Below are positions 8,193 through 16,347 of a stretch of DNA of 64,000 bases, piece by piece. Source of the DNA: an uncultured Flavobacterium sp. (GTDB lineage Bacteria > Bacteroidota > Bacteroidia > Flavobacteriales > Flavobacteriaceae); contig NZ_CALTYA010000010.1 in NCBI RefSeq assembly GCF_943913405.1, positions 1-64,000 of the forward strand, read 5' to 3'. The notes under the pieces are model-generated. The model had not been told where the DNA came from, searched no databases, and worked only from the letters and a program-made list of their open reading frames with translations. The position numbers and the translations under genes were made by a program. The stretch's first letter is position 1. Every line of letters begins with the position of its first letter.

Positions 8193-9890
8193 TTAGTTTT
8201 TTACGTTGAAAATTTGTTCTAATATTTTTATTGTAATTAAATAAGTCGGTTTAACGCCAGTAGTTCCAAGTCCTCCAGAGGCCAATGTGCTTCCTGTTTC
8301 CAATGGATTATCTGAAGCATAATAAGCATATCTAACTTTTACATCTGGATTGATGCTTTTTCTGATTTTTGAAGCTGACTGAATCGCTTTTTGATAATAA
8401 GCACCTTCCATTTCAAGTCCGATAACGCCCCAAGTCGATTCATGGAAAAATTTCAGCAAATCTCTATTTTGAAGCGAAGTTCCCAAAACGGAAACCATCG
8501 GTCCGGCAAAAACCGGAATCCCATTGCCTTCAAACATTTCTAAAGTCAATTCATTTTCAAACGGATAATTATCTCCAGTTCCTTCATTGATATGCGCTGA
8601 AGGAATCATGATATCGCCTTTTCCGCCTTCCAGAATTCCGGCTTTTCCCATGATGGAAACCGATTCCACGTTTAAGAAATATTTGTTTTTTCCGTCTTTG
8701 TAAGGTTTTAAAAGCTCATCGATGGTTTCATACGCCTGTTCTCCAAAAGCATAATCCATTACGATAATTACTGGCTTGTGCTCGCCGATCTGTGCTTTTG
8801 GGAAAGCCGATTTGCTCCAGTCAATCTTTGCCGTATCAAAAATCTGGACGTCGATATTAGTCCCAGAATTTGCATCGGGAATTGAAATCATGCCATATTT
8901 CAAGGCAAATTCTTCCACTTTATCTCTAACATCATTTGCTCCTGGCTTGCTTAATTCCTCAAAAATAAAGAAATCGCTCTTGTCTTTAAATTTGGCTTTT
9001 AAAGTATGCGTGGCAAAAATCGAGTTCATCACACTGTGCATATTCGCACTGATAATGTGAATCGGACGGTCTAATAATTCATTTTGCTGTAAAACTTGCT
9101 TGATATTATTGGCCCAAATTTCACCATGAATGTGGTGTCCGAGGCGTTCTCTCAAAATCGGGCTGAACGTGATTGTTCGCTTGTTGTTGAAAATTACTTC
9201 TTCAATCGCCAATTTCCCCAGCCAATAAATTACGTGAAGAAAACGGTCTGGTTTTTCTTTTGTTCCAAAACCTTCATAAATGTCTAAGATTTCCTCAAAA
9301 GATCTTCCTAGAATATTCGAAGTATGCGAAATCGCAATTTCCTTTTCTATTAAGGTAAGCTTTTTATTTTGGGCTACGATCTGTTCTAATTTCTCCCAAT
9401 CGCGGGTGAATTCTTTGGTATTTTCATCCAATAAAACTCTATCCTTGATTTTGTGAGATTCAATAAAGATAAACGTCAGGTGCGTCAAAATATCATAAAT
9501 ATCTGAACGTCCTCGCGTGATTTCCACGTTCATCTGTTCGGTATCGATTCTATAGCAATTTCTCTTTCTCTTTGGAGGAACAATTGCTGTGAAGTGCGAT
9601 TTTGAATAGCCTTCGTCAGAAGTCAGGTTTATAAAACGACATTCTTCAATTCCTACAGGAAGCCTTTCAATTACATATAACAACCCGCTTAATTCTACTT
9701 TTTCTTCAGCAATCGTACCATAAATTTCTGGACGCAATTGCAGCAATGCTTCTCTTAATGTGTCACCCGAAACTCCCATTGGCTTATAGAATCCTCTATT
9801 GAACAAATGGCGCATCGTGATGTATAATTTTTCAATAGCCGCCGATGATTCTTGGGCTCTTGATCTTGATATATTTTTAGTTTCTTTCAT
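8193..9890 (-). CDS. DUF6909-like protein with nucleoside-phosphorylase-like C-terminus
   Basis: A 565-aa cytoplasmic protein that I place in the DUF6909 group from memory of its overall sequence. The N-terminal 250 residues are helical without recognised motifs. The C-terminal half has features seen in purine nucleosidases and phosphorylases: a glycine-rich GKGDIMIPSA segment, GLEMEGAYYQ (EMEG at 493-496) and an aspartate in YYASDNP (527), the order in which the substrate-binding Glu and catalytic Asp occur there. AMP nucleosidase has a comparable two-part layout. The function is therefore inferred, not established. It begins the polysaccharide-direction gene run, and a TACATTTG box lies 21 bp ahead of its ATG. 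Confidence 0.55.
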   Translation of the reverse strand: MKETKNISRSRAQESSAAIEKLYITMRHLFNRGFYKPMGVSGDTLREALLQLRPEIYGTIAEEKVELSGLLYVIERLPVGIEECRFINLTSDEGYSKSHFTAIVPPKRKRNCYRIDTEQMNVEITRGRSDIYDILTHLTFIFIESHKIKDRVLLDENTKEFTRDWEKLEQIVAQNKKLTLIEKEIAISHTSNILGRSFEEILDIYEGFGTKEKPDRFLHVIYWLGKLAIEEVIFNNKRTITFSPILRERLGHHIHGEIWANNIKQVLQQNELLDRPIHIISANMHSVMNSIFATHTLKAKFKDKSDFFIFEELSKPGANDVRDKVEEFALKYGMISIPDANSGTNIDVQIFDTAKIDWSKSAFPKAQIGEHKPVIIVMDYAFGEQAYETIDELLKPYKDGKNKYFLNVESVSIMGKAGILEGGKGDIMIPSAHINEGTGDNYPFENELTLEMFEGNGIPVFAGPMVSVLGTSLQNRDLLKFFHESTWGVIGLEMEGAYYQKAIQSASKIRKSINPDVKVRYAYYASDNPLETGSTLASGGLGTTGVKPTYLITIKILEQIFNVKN

Positions 9891-9911
9891 TATTTTTTAA
9901 TTACTAACCTG

Positions 9912-9919
9912 CAAATGTA
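9912..9919 (-). promoter_or_regulatory. Bacteroidota -7 box (TACATTTG) for the gene starting at 9890
   Basis: Reads TACATTTG on the minus strand, 21 bp ahead of the ATG. No TTG -33 element is at the usual 17-23 bp distance. Likely start of the transcript that runs into the rhamnose genes. Confidence 0.6.
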
Positions 9920-10007
9920 AGTTTTTTATCTTTTAGTTGACTAAAGTATACTTTATTGGCAATTTCTGTTTATTTTATATATTAAAAAATCAGCCAAATT
10001 AAATTAT

Positions 10008-10880
10008 TTAATTACTAAGAATCAAAGTGACTGAAGGTTCATAAACTGTCGTTGTAGTCGCCGTTTTTTTTAATTCTTCTTTAGTATGCTTGATCCATCT
10101 TCCGCCTGAAAAGCTAAATGTAAAATCTCTTTCCACCGGATTGTAAAGCACCAACGGCGCATATGTAATCACTGTTTTTGTCGTATTTGAATTATAATCT
10201 GTAATCTTTTTTTCTAATTTATTTTTCTCAATAATAAGCCTTTCAAAAGCCACGAAAATTCCGTTTTGAGGCATTTCTAAATTAAGATCCGAAAGATCGA
10301 TTTTATTCTCATGAATTCCTCTTTCTATCGAGATAATAAAATCTTTTGCCAGCAATTCTTTCCCAGGATAGCCATTTTCTCCAACTTCATATAAGTGAAG
10401 CTTAATCGTTGAATTGTCAATTTTGCTATCGGTCAAAATAGTCACTTTCTGAATCCATTTTGTTTTTTTATAAGCTTCTGAATAAGGAAAAAACTTAGCG
10501 TCCAGCCTTGGGCCTTTGTCAAAAGCTTCTGCCAGTTTTTTTATTTTCCCAATTTCAAGCTGTCTGCTTTCCTTTTTATTTACGATAAAAACTTCGTTCA
10601 ATTCAAGAGAAGCCGGCGCCATCAAAACAACTCCTGCGTCTGAAACTTTAAGCACTTTTCTTTGATAGCCCAAAACCGAAAAAATCAGATTCTTATTCTT
10701 GTCATTCACATTAATACTGAATTCGCCGTTTTCTTCAGAAGTTGTCCCGATATTTTCGTTTTCCACCCAAACGCTGACATACGAAATCGGGCTTCCCGTT
10801 AGGCTGTCTTTCACAACACCTTTTGTTTGAGCCACTAAATTTACCGTTATCAAAAGCACAATACCTAAAAATTTTCTCAT
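10008..10880 (-). CDS. secreted protein with carboxypeptidase-like regulatory domain
   Basis: A 290-aa exported protein. Residues 1-17 form a signal peptide ending near LVAQ. Residues of about 19-85 match the CarboxypepD_reg-like fold (GVVKDSLTGSPISYVSVWV, then GTTSEENGEFSI), a beta-sandwich often found at the front of TonB-dependent receptors, but no receptor barrel follows. The remaining 200 residues have no recognised domain. Probably periplasmic or cell-surface. It follows the GH3-family gene by 15 bp in the same direction and is probably co-transcribed with it. Function unknown. Confidence 0.65.
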   Translation of the reverse strand: MRKFLGIVLLITVNLVAQTKGVVKDSLTGSPISYVSVWVENENIGTTSEENGEFSINVNDKNKNLIFSVLGYQRKVLKVSDAGVVLMAPASLELNEVFIVNKKESRQLEIGKIKKLAEAFDKGPRLDAKFFPYSEAYKKTKWIQKVTILTDSKIDNSTIKLHLYEVGENGYPGKELLAKDFIISIERGIHENKIDLSDLNLEMPQNGIFVAFERLIIEKNKLEKKITDYNSNTTKTVITYAPLVLYNPVERDFTFSFSGGRWIKHTKEELKKTATTTTVYEPSVTLILSN

Positions 10881-10895
10881 TCACTTAATCGCTAA

Positions 10896-12389
10896 TTATT
10901 TTAATTTATCTGCAATATTTCGATCGTTGCTCAATCTCGGAATCTTATTTTGTCCGCCCAGTTTTCCAATAGATTTCATATATTCTTGAAAACCATTTTT
11001 AGAAACTCTAGTAATTACAAGCTTTTTCAGCACATTTCCTACGATCAAATCGTCATAATAAACATTTTGTTTTCGCATTGCATTATCAATCTTCAAGGCA
11101 AATTCGTCCATGTTTTCAGGTTCTCCCGAAGCTTCGGGATCAAATTCGATAAACCATTCGTGATAAGGCAATCCGTCTTTTGGCGTAATTTGTGGCGCAA
11201 CTGTAAATTCGTTCACGCGCACATTTGAATTTTCCATCGCTTCCTTCAAAGCTTCTTCGACTTCCTTCCCGATCACGTGTTCGCCAAAGGCAGAAATATA
11301 ATGCTTGATTCTCCCCGAAACGATAACGCGGTAAGGTTTCAAGGAGGTAAATTGAACCGTATCGCCAATATTATAACCCCAAAGTCCTGCATTCGTAGAA
11401 ATAATCAAGACATAATTAACACCTAATTTGACTTCGCCAATTGTATATCTTTTCGGATTCTCTGTAAAAAATTCATCCGCTTTTATAAATTCATAGAAAA
11501 TTCCGGCGTTCAAAAGCAACAGCATTCCTTTGTCTTTTTGGGAATCTTGGTAGGCAAAAAATCCTTCTGAAGCTGGAAAAAGTTCAATCGAATCTACTTT
11601 TCTTCCGATAAGATTTTCAAATTTTGCCCGATAGGGCTCGAAATTTACGCCTCCATAAATAAAGAGATTGAAGTTTTTGAAAATTTCCCCGACAGGCTTC
11701 CCTCCTTTTTGCTGTAACTTTTCAAAATACATCTGCACCCACGAAGGAATTCCGGAAATGATGGTCATGTCTTTGTCAAAAGTCTCTTCGACAATGGCGT
11801 CAACTTTAGTTTCCCAATCATCAATGCAGTTGGTTTCCCAGCTTGGCATTCTATTTTTTTGGAGGTATTTTGGAACAAAATGTGCCACGATTCCGGATAA
11901 TCTCCCAAGTTTGATTCCGTTCTTTTCTTCTAAAACCGGACTTCCCTGCAGGAAAATCATCTTTCCGGAAACAAAATCGGCGTTTCCAGTTTCATGGATG
12001 TAATGCAGAATAGCGTTTCGTGCGGCTTCAATGTGAAAAGGCATCGATTCTTTGGTCAGCGGAATATATTTTGCGCCCGAAGTCGTTCCCGAAGTTTTGG
12101 CAAAATACAACGGTTTTCCTTTCCATAAAATATTTTCTTCGCCTTTGACAACCTTGTCTACATAAGGCTTGATCTCTTCATAATCACGAACGGGAACTTG
12201 CTTTGCAAAGTCAGAAAATGATTTGATCTGGCTAAAATTATGGTCTTTCCCAAACTTAGTTTCCTTTGCTTCCAAAATCAAATTCTTGAAAACCTTTTCT
12301 TGGGTTTCAACAGGATTTTTGGCCCATTTTTGAGTCTTTTCGTATACTTTCTTTGCAAACTGTTTGGCAAAAAATGATTTTATTGACAT
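10896..12389 (-). CDS. GH3-family acyl-adenylating enzyme
   Basis: A 497-aa member of the GH3 family, known from plants as acyl-acid amido synthetases that adenylate a carboxylate and join it to an amino acid. The ATP-binding motif is visible as KTSGTTSGAK (98-107). FPASEGFFAYQ and YNIGDTVQF stand at the other two conserved nucleotide-binding positions. Bacterial relatives are common in Bacteroidota, but their substrates are mostly unknown, so a plant hormone role should not be assumed. Upstream lie three 7-bp repeats running into a 20-bp palindrome (12398-12434). Confidence 0.85.
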   Translation of the reverse strand: MSIKSFFAKQFAKKVYEKTQKWAKNPVETQEKVFKNLILEAKETKFGKDHNFSQIKSFSDFAKQVPVRDYEEIKPYVDKVVKGEENILWKGKPLYFAKTSGTTSGAKYIPLTKESMPFHIEAARNAILHYIHETGNADFVSGKMIFLQGSPVLEEKNGIKLGRLSGIVAHFVPKYLQKNRMPSWETNCIDDWETKVDAIVEETFDKDMTIISGIPSWVQMYFEKLQQKGGKPVGEIFKNFNLFIYGGVNFEPYRAKFENLIGRKVDSIELFPASEGFFAYQDSQKDKGMLLLLNAGIFYEFIKADEFFTENPKRYTIGEVKLGVNYVLIISTNAGLWGYNIGDTVQFTSLKPYRVIVSGRIKHYISAFGEHVIGKEVEEALKEAMENSNVRVNEFTVAPQITPKDGLPYHEWFIEFDPEASGEPENMDEFALKIDNAMRKQNVYYDDLIVGNVLKKLVITRVSKNGFQEYMKSIGKLGGQNKIPRLSNDRNIADKLK

Positions 12390-12397
12390 TTTTGAAT

Positions 12398-12434
12398 TAT
12401 GAGTTATGAGTTATGAGTTATGAATTCATAACTC
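12398..12434. repeat. 7-bp tandem repeat running into a perfect 20-bp palindrome
   Basis: Three copies of TTATGAG in a row end in the perfect palindrome GAGTTATGAATTCATAACTC (12415-12434). It fills the gap between the SdpI-like and GH3-family genes. It could form a hairpin in the mRNA. There is no U-run, so terminator function is doubtful. Confidence 0.7.
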
Positions 12435-12442
12435 TAATTTTA

Positions 12443-12775
12443 TTATTTAGTAAATTTTCGGCGCAGCGCAATTTCCGTGGTTAAAATTGGCAGAAAAACG
12501 AAAAGCACCACAATTACGTTAACGATTCCTTCAGAAATATTGAACAATCCTAACAAAGACAATGCGAATAGAAAAAGTCCGAATTTCATCAATTCCTTAG
12601 AAGAATATTTTTGGGAAAAATCCCAGCGTTCTTGCGATTTCATCGAATTCATTGTTCTATATCCGTATAAAATATTTATTTTTTTAGGAGGAAATCGATA
12701 CATAACAAACCCTGCAATTATAAAAATTGAACCTGTCAAAAGCGGTAATTGATTTAAATTTTCAATCCATTCCAT
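12443..12775 (-). CDS. SdpI-like small membrane protein
   Basis: A 110-aa protein with three hydrophobic segments (about 13-27, 63-79 and 83-100). GYRTMNSMKSQERWDF (38-53) between the first two is the signature of the SdpI/YhfL family. In Bacillus SdpI gives immunity to the SdpC toxin. Relatives elsewhere are mostly uncharacterised, so only the family is claimed here. The ATG shares one base with the stop of the M23 gene upstream (TAATG), so the two are coupled. Confidence 0.75.
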   Translation of the reverse strand: MEWIENLNQLPLLTGSIFIIAGFVMYRFPPKKINILYGYRTMNSMKSQERWDFSQKYSSKELMKFGLFLFALSLLGLFNISEGIVNVIVVLFVFLPILTTEIALRRKFTK

Positions 12776-13644
12776 TATTCAAAATCTATAAAATTAGTTG
12801 GATCAATTGGAAAACCGTCTTTCCATAATTCAAAATGCAGGTGCACGCCTGTAGATTCTTCGCCCGTGGAACCCGCCAAGGCAATCACTTCGCCACTTCG
12901 CACGACATCACCTTGCGATTTTGTCAATGCAGAAGCGTGTTTGTAAACGCTGATAATTCCGTCGCCGTGCCTGATGATCATTACATATCCTGTGGAAGGC
13001 GTCCAATCGGCAAAAATCACAGTTCCGTTGGCGACTGATTTTATCGGCGTGTTTTTGGCCAAAGCCACGTCTACGGCAAAATGCTTATTTTTCGGACTGT
13101 ATTTATCTGTTATATGTCCTTTCACTGGTGGAAAAAGTACCAAATCTACTTTGGTCTGCGCTTTTTCAAATACATTATACTTGTCTTCGTGTTCCACTTC
13201 TTCCCGAAGCTTTTTATCTTCCTTTGAAGGAGAAAAATCAACTTCGTCTTCGTTTAAAAGTTCAACAGCCTTGATAGAATCTTTGTTTAGTTTTGCGACC
13301 TCGACATCGCCGGCAAGTACTTTTTTTATAGACTCTATATAAGCGTTGTTGATTTTTATGGATTTTTCTAAAGAGTCAGATTTTAAAGCCAATTCTGTAG
13401 CTTCCCTTTTTAATTTCGAAGAAGCATATCCCGGAATATATTCGCGCAAAGGCGTAAAAGCAATAATGTAAGTCGTAATCGCGATGAGCAAAATCGCACC
13501 GCCGGTAAGCACCACAAAAACATTCATCAGATTTAATTTCAAGGAGAAAATCTCTTCAAAAGTGTCTTCATTCAAAATAACCAATCGGTTTTTTGTCAAA
13601 AGCTTTTTCTTTAAAATCTGTCTTTTTAACCTTTTCTCTGACAT
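12775..13644 (-). CDS. M23-family (LytM) peptidase, membrane-anchored
   Basis: A 289-aa protein: cytoplasmic N-terminus (1-39), one membrane segment (40-62), a helical, charged linker (75-165) and a C-terminal M23 domain. The zinc ligands are visible as H188 and D192 in HFAVDVA and as HLHFE (268-272), so the site looks complete and the protein is probably an active endopeptidase acting on peptidoglycan cross-links in the periplasm. It is divergent from tatA and has a TATATTTG box 18 bp upstream. Confidence 0.9.
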   Translation of the reverse strand: MSEKRLKRQILKKKLLTKNRLVILNEDTFEEIFSLKLNLMNVFVVLTGGAILLIAITTYIIAFTPLREYIPGYASSKLKREATELALKSDSLEKSIKINNAYIESIKKVLAGDVEVAKLNKDSIKAVELLNEDEVDFSPSKEDKKLREEVEHEDKYNVFEKAQTKVDLVLFPPVKGHITDKYSPKNKHFAVDVALAKNTPIKSVANGTVIFADWTPSTGYVMIIRHGDGIISVYKHASALTKSQGDVVRSGEVIALAGSTGEESTGVHLHFELWKDGFPIDPTNFIDFE

Positions 13645-13662
13645 TGTGATGTTGTAATTCTA

Positions 13663-13670
13663 CAAATATA
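13663..13670 (-). promoter_or_regulatory. -7 box (TATATTTG) for the M23 peptidase gene
   Basis: TATATTTG on the minus strand, 18 bp ahead of the ATG at 13644. Confidence 0.6.
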
Positions 13671-13841
13671 ATAATTTGGGCGTTTTTACTATGTTTTTAA
13701 ACCATTACTATTCTGAAAATATTTAAAATCTTGTTCTTTTAAAACCAAATCGAAAAAGTTCTCGTAAATGAATTCAGTATGCAAAACGTACTTTAACTAT
13801 AAATAATTGTTATAGTGAATCTTCGTTAGCATTTTTATTTT

Positions 13842-13849
13842 TACATTTG
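13842..13849 (+). promoter_or_regulatory. -7 box (TACATTTG) for tatA
   Basis: TACATTTG, 19 bp before the tatA ATG. No TTG element at standard spacing was found. Confidence 0.6.
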
Positions 13850-13868
13850 CAAAATAAATAATTGTATT

Positions 13869-14072
13869 ATGACTGCATTAAACATATTTTTAGGAGCCAT
13901 TGGTTTCAGCGAGTTGATACTTCCTGGATTACTTATTGTTTTATTACTTTTTGGTGGTAAAAAGATCCCGGAATTAATGAAAGGATTGGGTTCTGGTATA
14001 AAAGAATTCAAAAATGCTTCGAAAGACGACCAAACTGCACCGGTTAAAAAGGAAGAAGAAACAAAGATCTAA
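13869..14072 (+). CDS. tatA: twin-arginine translocase subunit TatA/E
   Basis: A 67-aa protein with the TatA layout: a short periplasmic N-terminus, one membrane helix (about 13-28), the FGGKKIPEL hinge (28-36), an amphipathic helix (GLGSGIKEFKNA) and an acidic/basic tail. It forms the pore of the Tat system for folded proteins. tatC is not in this window. It stands alone on the plus strand between leftward genes, with its own promoter box and a terminator shared with the convergent tex gene. Confidence 0.93.
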   Translation: MTALNIFLGAIGFSELILPGLLIVLLLFGGKKIPELMKGLGSGIKEFKNASKDDQTAPVKKEEETKI

Positions 14073-14102
14073 TAAAACTTTTTTTCACTAGAGTTTTATA
14101 AA

Positions 14103-14138
14103 AAAGCCTCATAGATAATTTTATCTACGAGGCTTTTA
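14103..14138. terminator. bidirectional terminator between tatA and tex
   Basis: The arms AAGCCTCATAGATAA and TTATCTACGAGGCTT form a hairpin with one mismatch, flanked by A-runs on the left and T-runs on the right. It therefore serves both convergent genes. Confidence 0.85.
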
Positions 14139-14159
14139 TTTTTTTAAAATTTTGGAAAT

Positions 14160-16283
14160 TTATATAATCATCGTCAACTGCACTCTATTCCTGCTTTCAT
14201 CCACTTCTACAACTTTCACCTGAACTTGCTGGTGCATTTTCACAACTTCATTTACGTCAGAAACAAAGCCTTCTTTTAACTGCGAAATGTGAACCAAGCC
14301 ACTTTCTTTGATTCCGATATCAACGAAACAACCGAAATTGGTGATGTTATTGACAATTCCTGGCAAGACCATTCCGGTTTTTAAGTGACCGATTGTTTTC
14401 ACGTTTGGGTCAAATTCAAAAACTTTTGCTGCTTTTCTTGGGTCTAATCCTGGTTTTTCCAATTCTTTTACGATGTCTTTCAAACCAAGCAATCCGATGT
14501 CTTCTGTCACATACTTTTCCACCGGAATCTGTGCTATTTTTTCTTTATTGGCAATCAACTCATTGACAGAAATTTTCAAATCTTTTGCCATTTTTTCCAC
14601 AATTTTATAGGCTTCTGGATGCACGGCAGAATTATCTAGTGGATTTTTGCCATTCGAAATACGAATAAAAGCCGCAGCTTGCTGATAGGCTTTTTCTCCT
14701 AATCTTGGTACTTTTTTCAATTCTTTTCGTTCTTCAAAAGCACCGTTTCCAGCACGATAAGCCACAATGTTTTCAGCCATCTTCTCCCCAATTCCAGATA
14801 CATAACTCAGCAAAGATTTACTCGCTGTGTTGATATTGATTCCGACAGAATTCACGCAACGAACTACGACAGAATCTAATTCTTCTTTCAGTTTTGTTTG
14901 GTCAACGTCATGCTGATATTGCCCTACGCCAATGGATTTCGCATCAATTTTTACCAATTCTGCCAACGGATCAGACAATCTCCTTCCAATGGAAACCGCA
15001 CCACGAACAGTCACGTCATACGTCGGAAATTCATCTCTCGCAATCTTTGAAGCCGAATAAATTGAAGCGCCGGCTTCACTAACCACAAATACTTGCAAGG
15101 GTTTATCAAAGGCAATTTTCTTGATGAAAAATTCTGTTTCTCTGGAAGCTGTTCCGTTTCCAATGGAAATCGCGTCAATTTTATAAGCATTTACCATCGA
15201 ACGAATTTTTTTCATCGCAATCGTGGTTTCGTTTTGTGGCGCGTGCGGGAAAATAGTTTCGTTGTACAACAGATTTCCGTTTTCATCGAGACAAACGATT
15301 TTACAACCGCTTCTGAAACCTGGATCGATTGCTAAAATTCGTTTTTCACCCAAAGGTGGTGCTAACAAAAGTTGGCCAAGATTTCCTGCGAAAACTTGAA
15401 TCGCAGTTGCATCGGCTTTTGCTTTTGCTTCCTGCAAAGTTTCGTTTGAAATCGCCGGAGCTAACAATCTTTTGTAACTGTCTTCAATGGCTTTCTTCAG
15501 ATGAACAGCCGTTTCTTTTTTATTTTTGATAATGGATTCCTCCATCATTTCAATGGCTTCATCCGTATCAATTTCTACTTTAAATTTTATAAAACCTTCA
15601 TTTTCTGCACGAAGCATTGCTAATAATCTATGCGAAGGCGCGCGTTGCAGATTTTCTTCCCATTCAAAATATTGCTCGAATTTCTTGGCTTTCTCATCGT
15701 CTTTTTTGGCTTTCACGACTTTGGTAGTTATGGAAGCTTTTCGTTGGAAAGTTCTACGCAAATTTTTTCGGATGTAGATATTTTCGTTGATCCATTCGGC
15801 AATGATGTCTCTTGCTCCTTGCAAAGCTTCATCTTCATTGGCCACATTTTTATTCAGATATTTGGAAGCCAAGAAATCAACATCGTCGTTGTTTTGCGCC
15901 ATAATTATTTTGGCTAAAGGCTCCAAACCATTTTCACGCGCAACATCTGCCCTTGTTTTTTTCTTCTTTTTATAAGGAAGGTAAAAATCCTCTAATTCAT
16001 TCAAATCATAGCTCTGCTGGATTTTTTTCTCCAATTCTGGCGTCAACGCATTTTGCTCTGAAATGGATTTTAAAATCGCTTCTTTACGTTTCGTTATTGT
16101 ATCAAATTCCTTGTCAAGTTTGGCAATTTGTTCAATGACAACCTCATCTAAATTGCCGGTTTTGTCTTTTCGATAGCGTGAAATAAACGGAATCGTGCAG
16201 TCTTCGTTCAAAAGCTGCAGTGTATTTTCAATGTTTTTTGTTGGCGTTGTGACTTGTTTTGAGATGTATTCGAGGTTGGTCAT
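14160..16283 (-). CDS. tex: Tex-family S1 RNA-binding protein
   Basis: A 707-aa protein with the full Tex architecture: an N-terminal helical domain with HTH, a YqgF/RNase H-like core (ILAIDPGFRSGCK), two helix-hairpin-helix elements (GIGEKMAENIVAYR and the following repeat) and a C-terminal S1 domain (about 637-705, GIVNNITNFGCFVDIG). Tex binds nucleic acid and is thought to act in transcription, but its precise role is unclear in most bacteria. It stands alone, between the tatA/tex terminator and the fic gene with its hairpin. Confidence 0.92.
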   Translation of the reverse strand: MTNLEYISKQVTTPTKNIENTLQLLNEDCTIPFISRYRKDKTGNLDEVVIEQIAKLDKEFDTITKRKEAILKSISEQNALTPELEKKIQQSYDLNELEDFYLPYKKKKKTRADVARENGLEPLAKIIMAQNNDDVDFLASKYLNKNVANEDEALQGARDIIAEWINENIYIRKNLRRTFQRKASITTKVVKAKKDDEKAKKFEQYFEWEENLQRAPSHRLLAMLRAENEGFIKFKVEIDTDEAIEMMEESIIKNKKETAVHLKKAIEDSYKRLLAPAISNETLQEAKAKADATAIQVFAGNLGQLLLAPPLGEKRILAIDPGFRSGCKIVCLDENGNLLYNETIFPHAPQNETTIAMKKIRSMVNAYKIDAISIGNGTASRETEFFIKKIAFDKPLQVFVVSEAGASIYSASKIARDEFPTYDVTVRGAVSIGRRLSDPLAELVKIDAKSIGVGQYQHDVDQTKLKEELDSVVVRCVNSVGININTASKSLLSYVSGIGEKMAENIVAYRAGNGAFEERKELKKVPRLGEKAYQQAAAFIRISNGKNPLDNSAVHPEAYKIVEKMAKDLKISVNELIANKEKIAQIPVEKYVTEDIGLLGLKDIVKELEKPGLDPRKAAKVFEFDPNVKTIGHLKTGMVLPGIVNNITNFGCFVDIGIKESGLVHISQLKEGFVSDVNEVVKMHQQVQVKVVEVDESRNRVQLTMII

Positions 16284-16306
16284 TTTTATTTTTATTTAGA
16301 AAAGAT

Positions 16307-16347
16307 GTAAAAATTGCGAGATTCTCTTAAAATCTCGCAATTTTTAC
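16307..16347. repeat. perfect 17-bp inverted repeat at the 3' end of fic
   Basis: Two perfectly complementary 17-nt arms (16307-16323 and 16331-16347) are separated by 7 nt. The repeat overlaps the last codons of fic. The inner part, GCGAGATT-N7-AATCTCGC, is the same core, with the same 7-nt loop length, as the repeat upstream of fic. It may terminate the fic transcript, but the following U-run is weak. Confidence 0.85.

Noticed and set aside
11274..11279. CACGTG in the GH3-family gene, and another at 53326-53331, as parS sites
   Set aside because: Flanks do not match GTTNC/GAAAC. CACGTG alone is too short to count.
12398..12434. Repeats as a CRISPR array
   Set aside because: The unit is 7 bp and contiguous without spacers.
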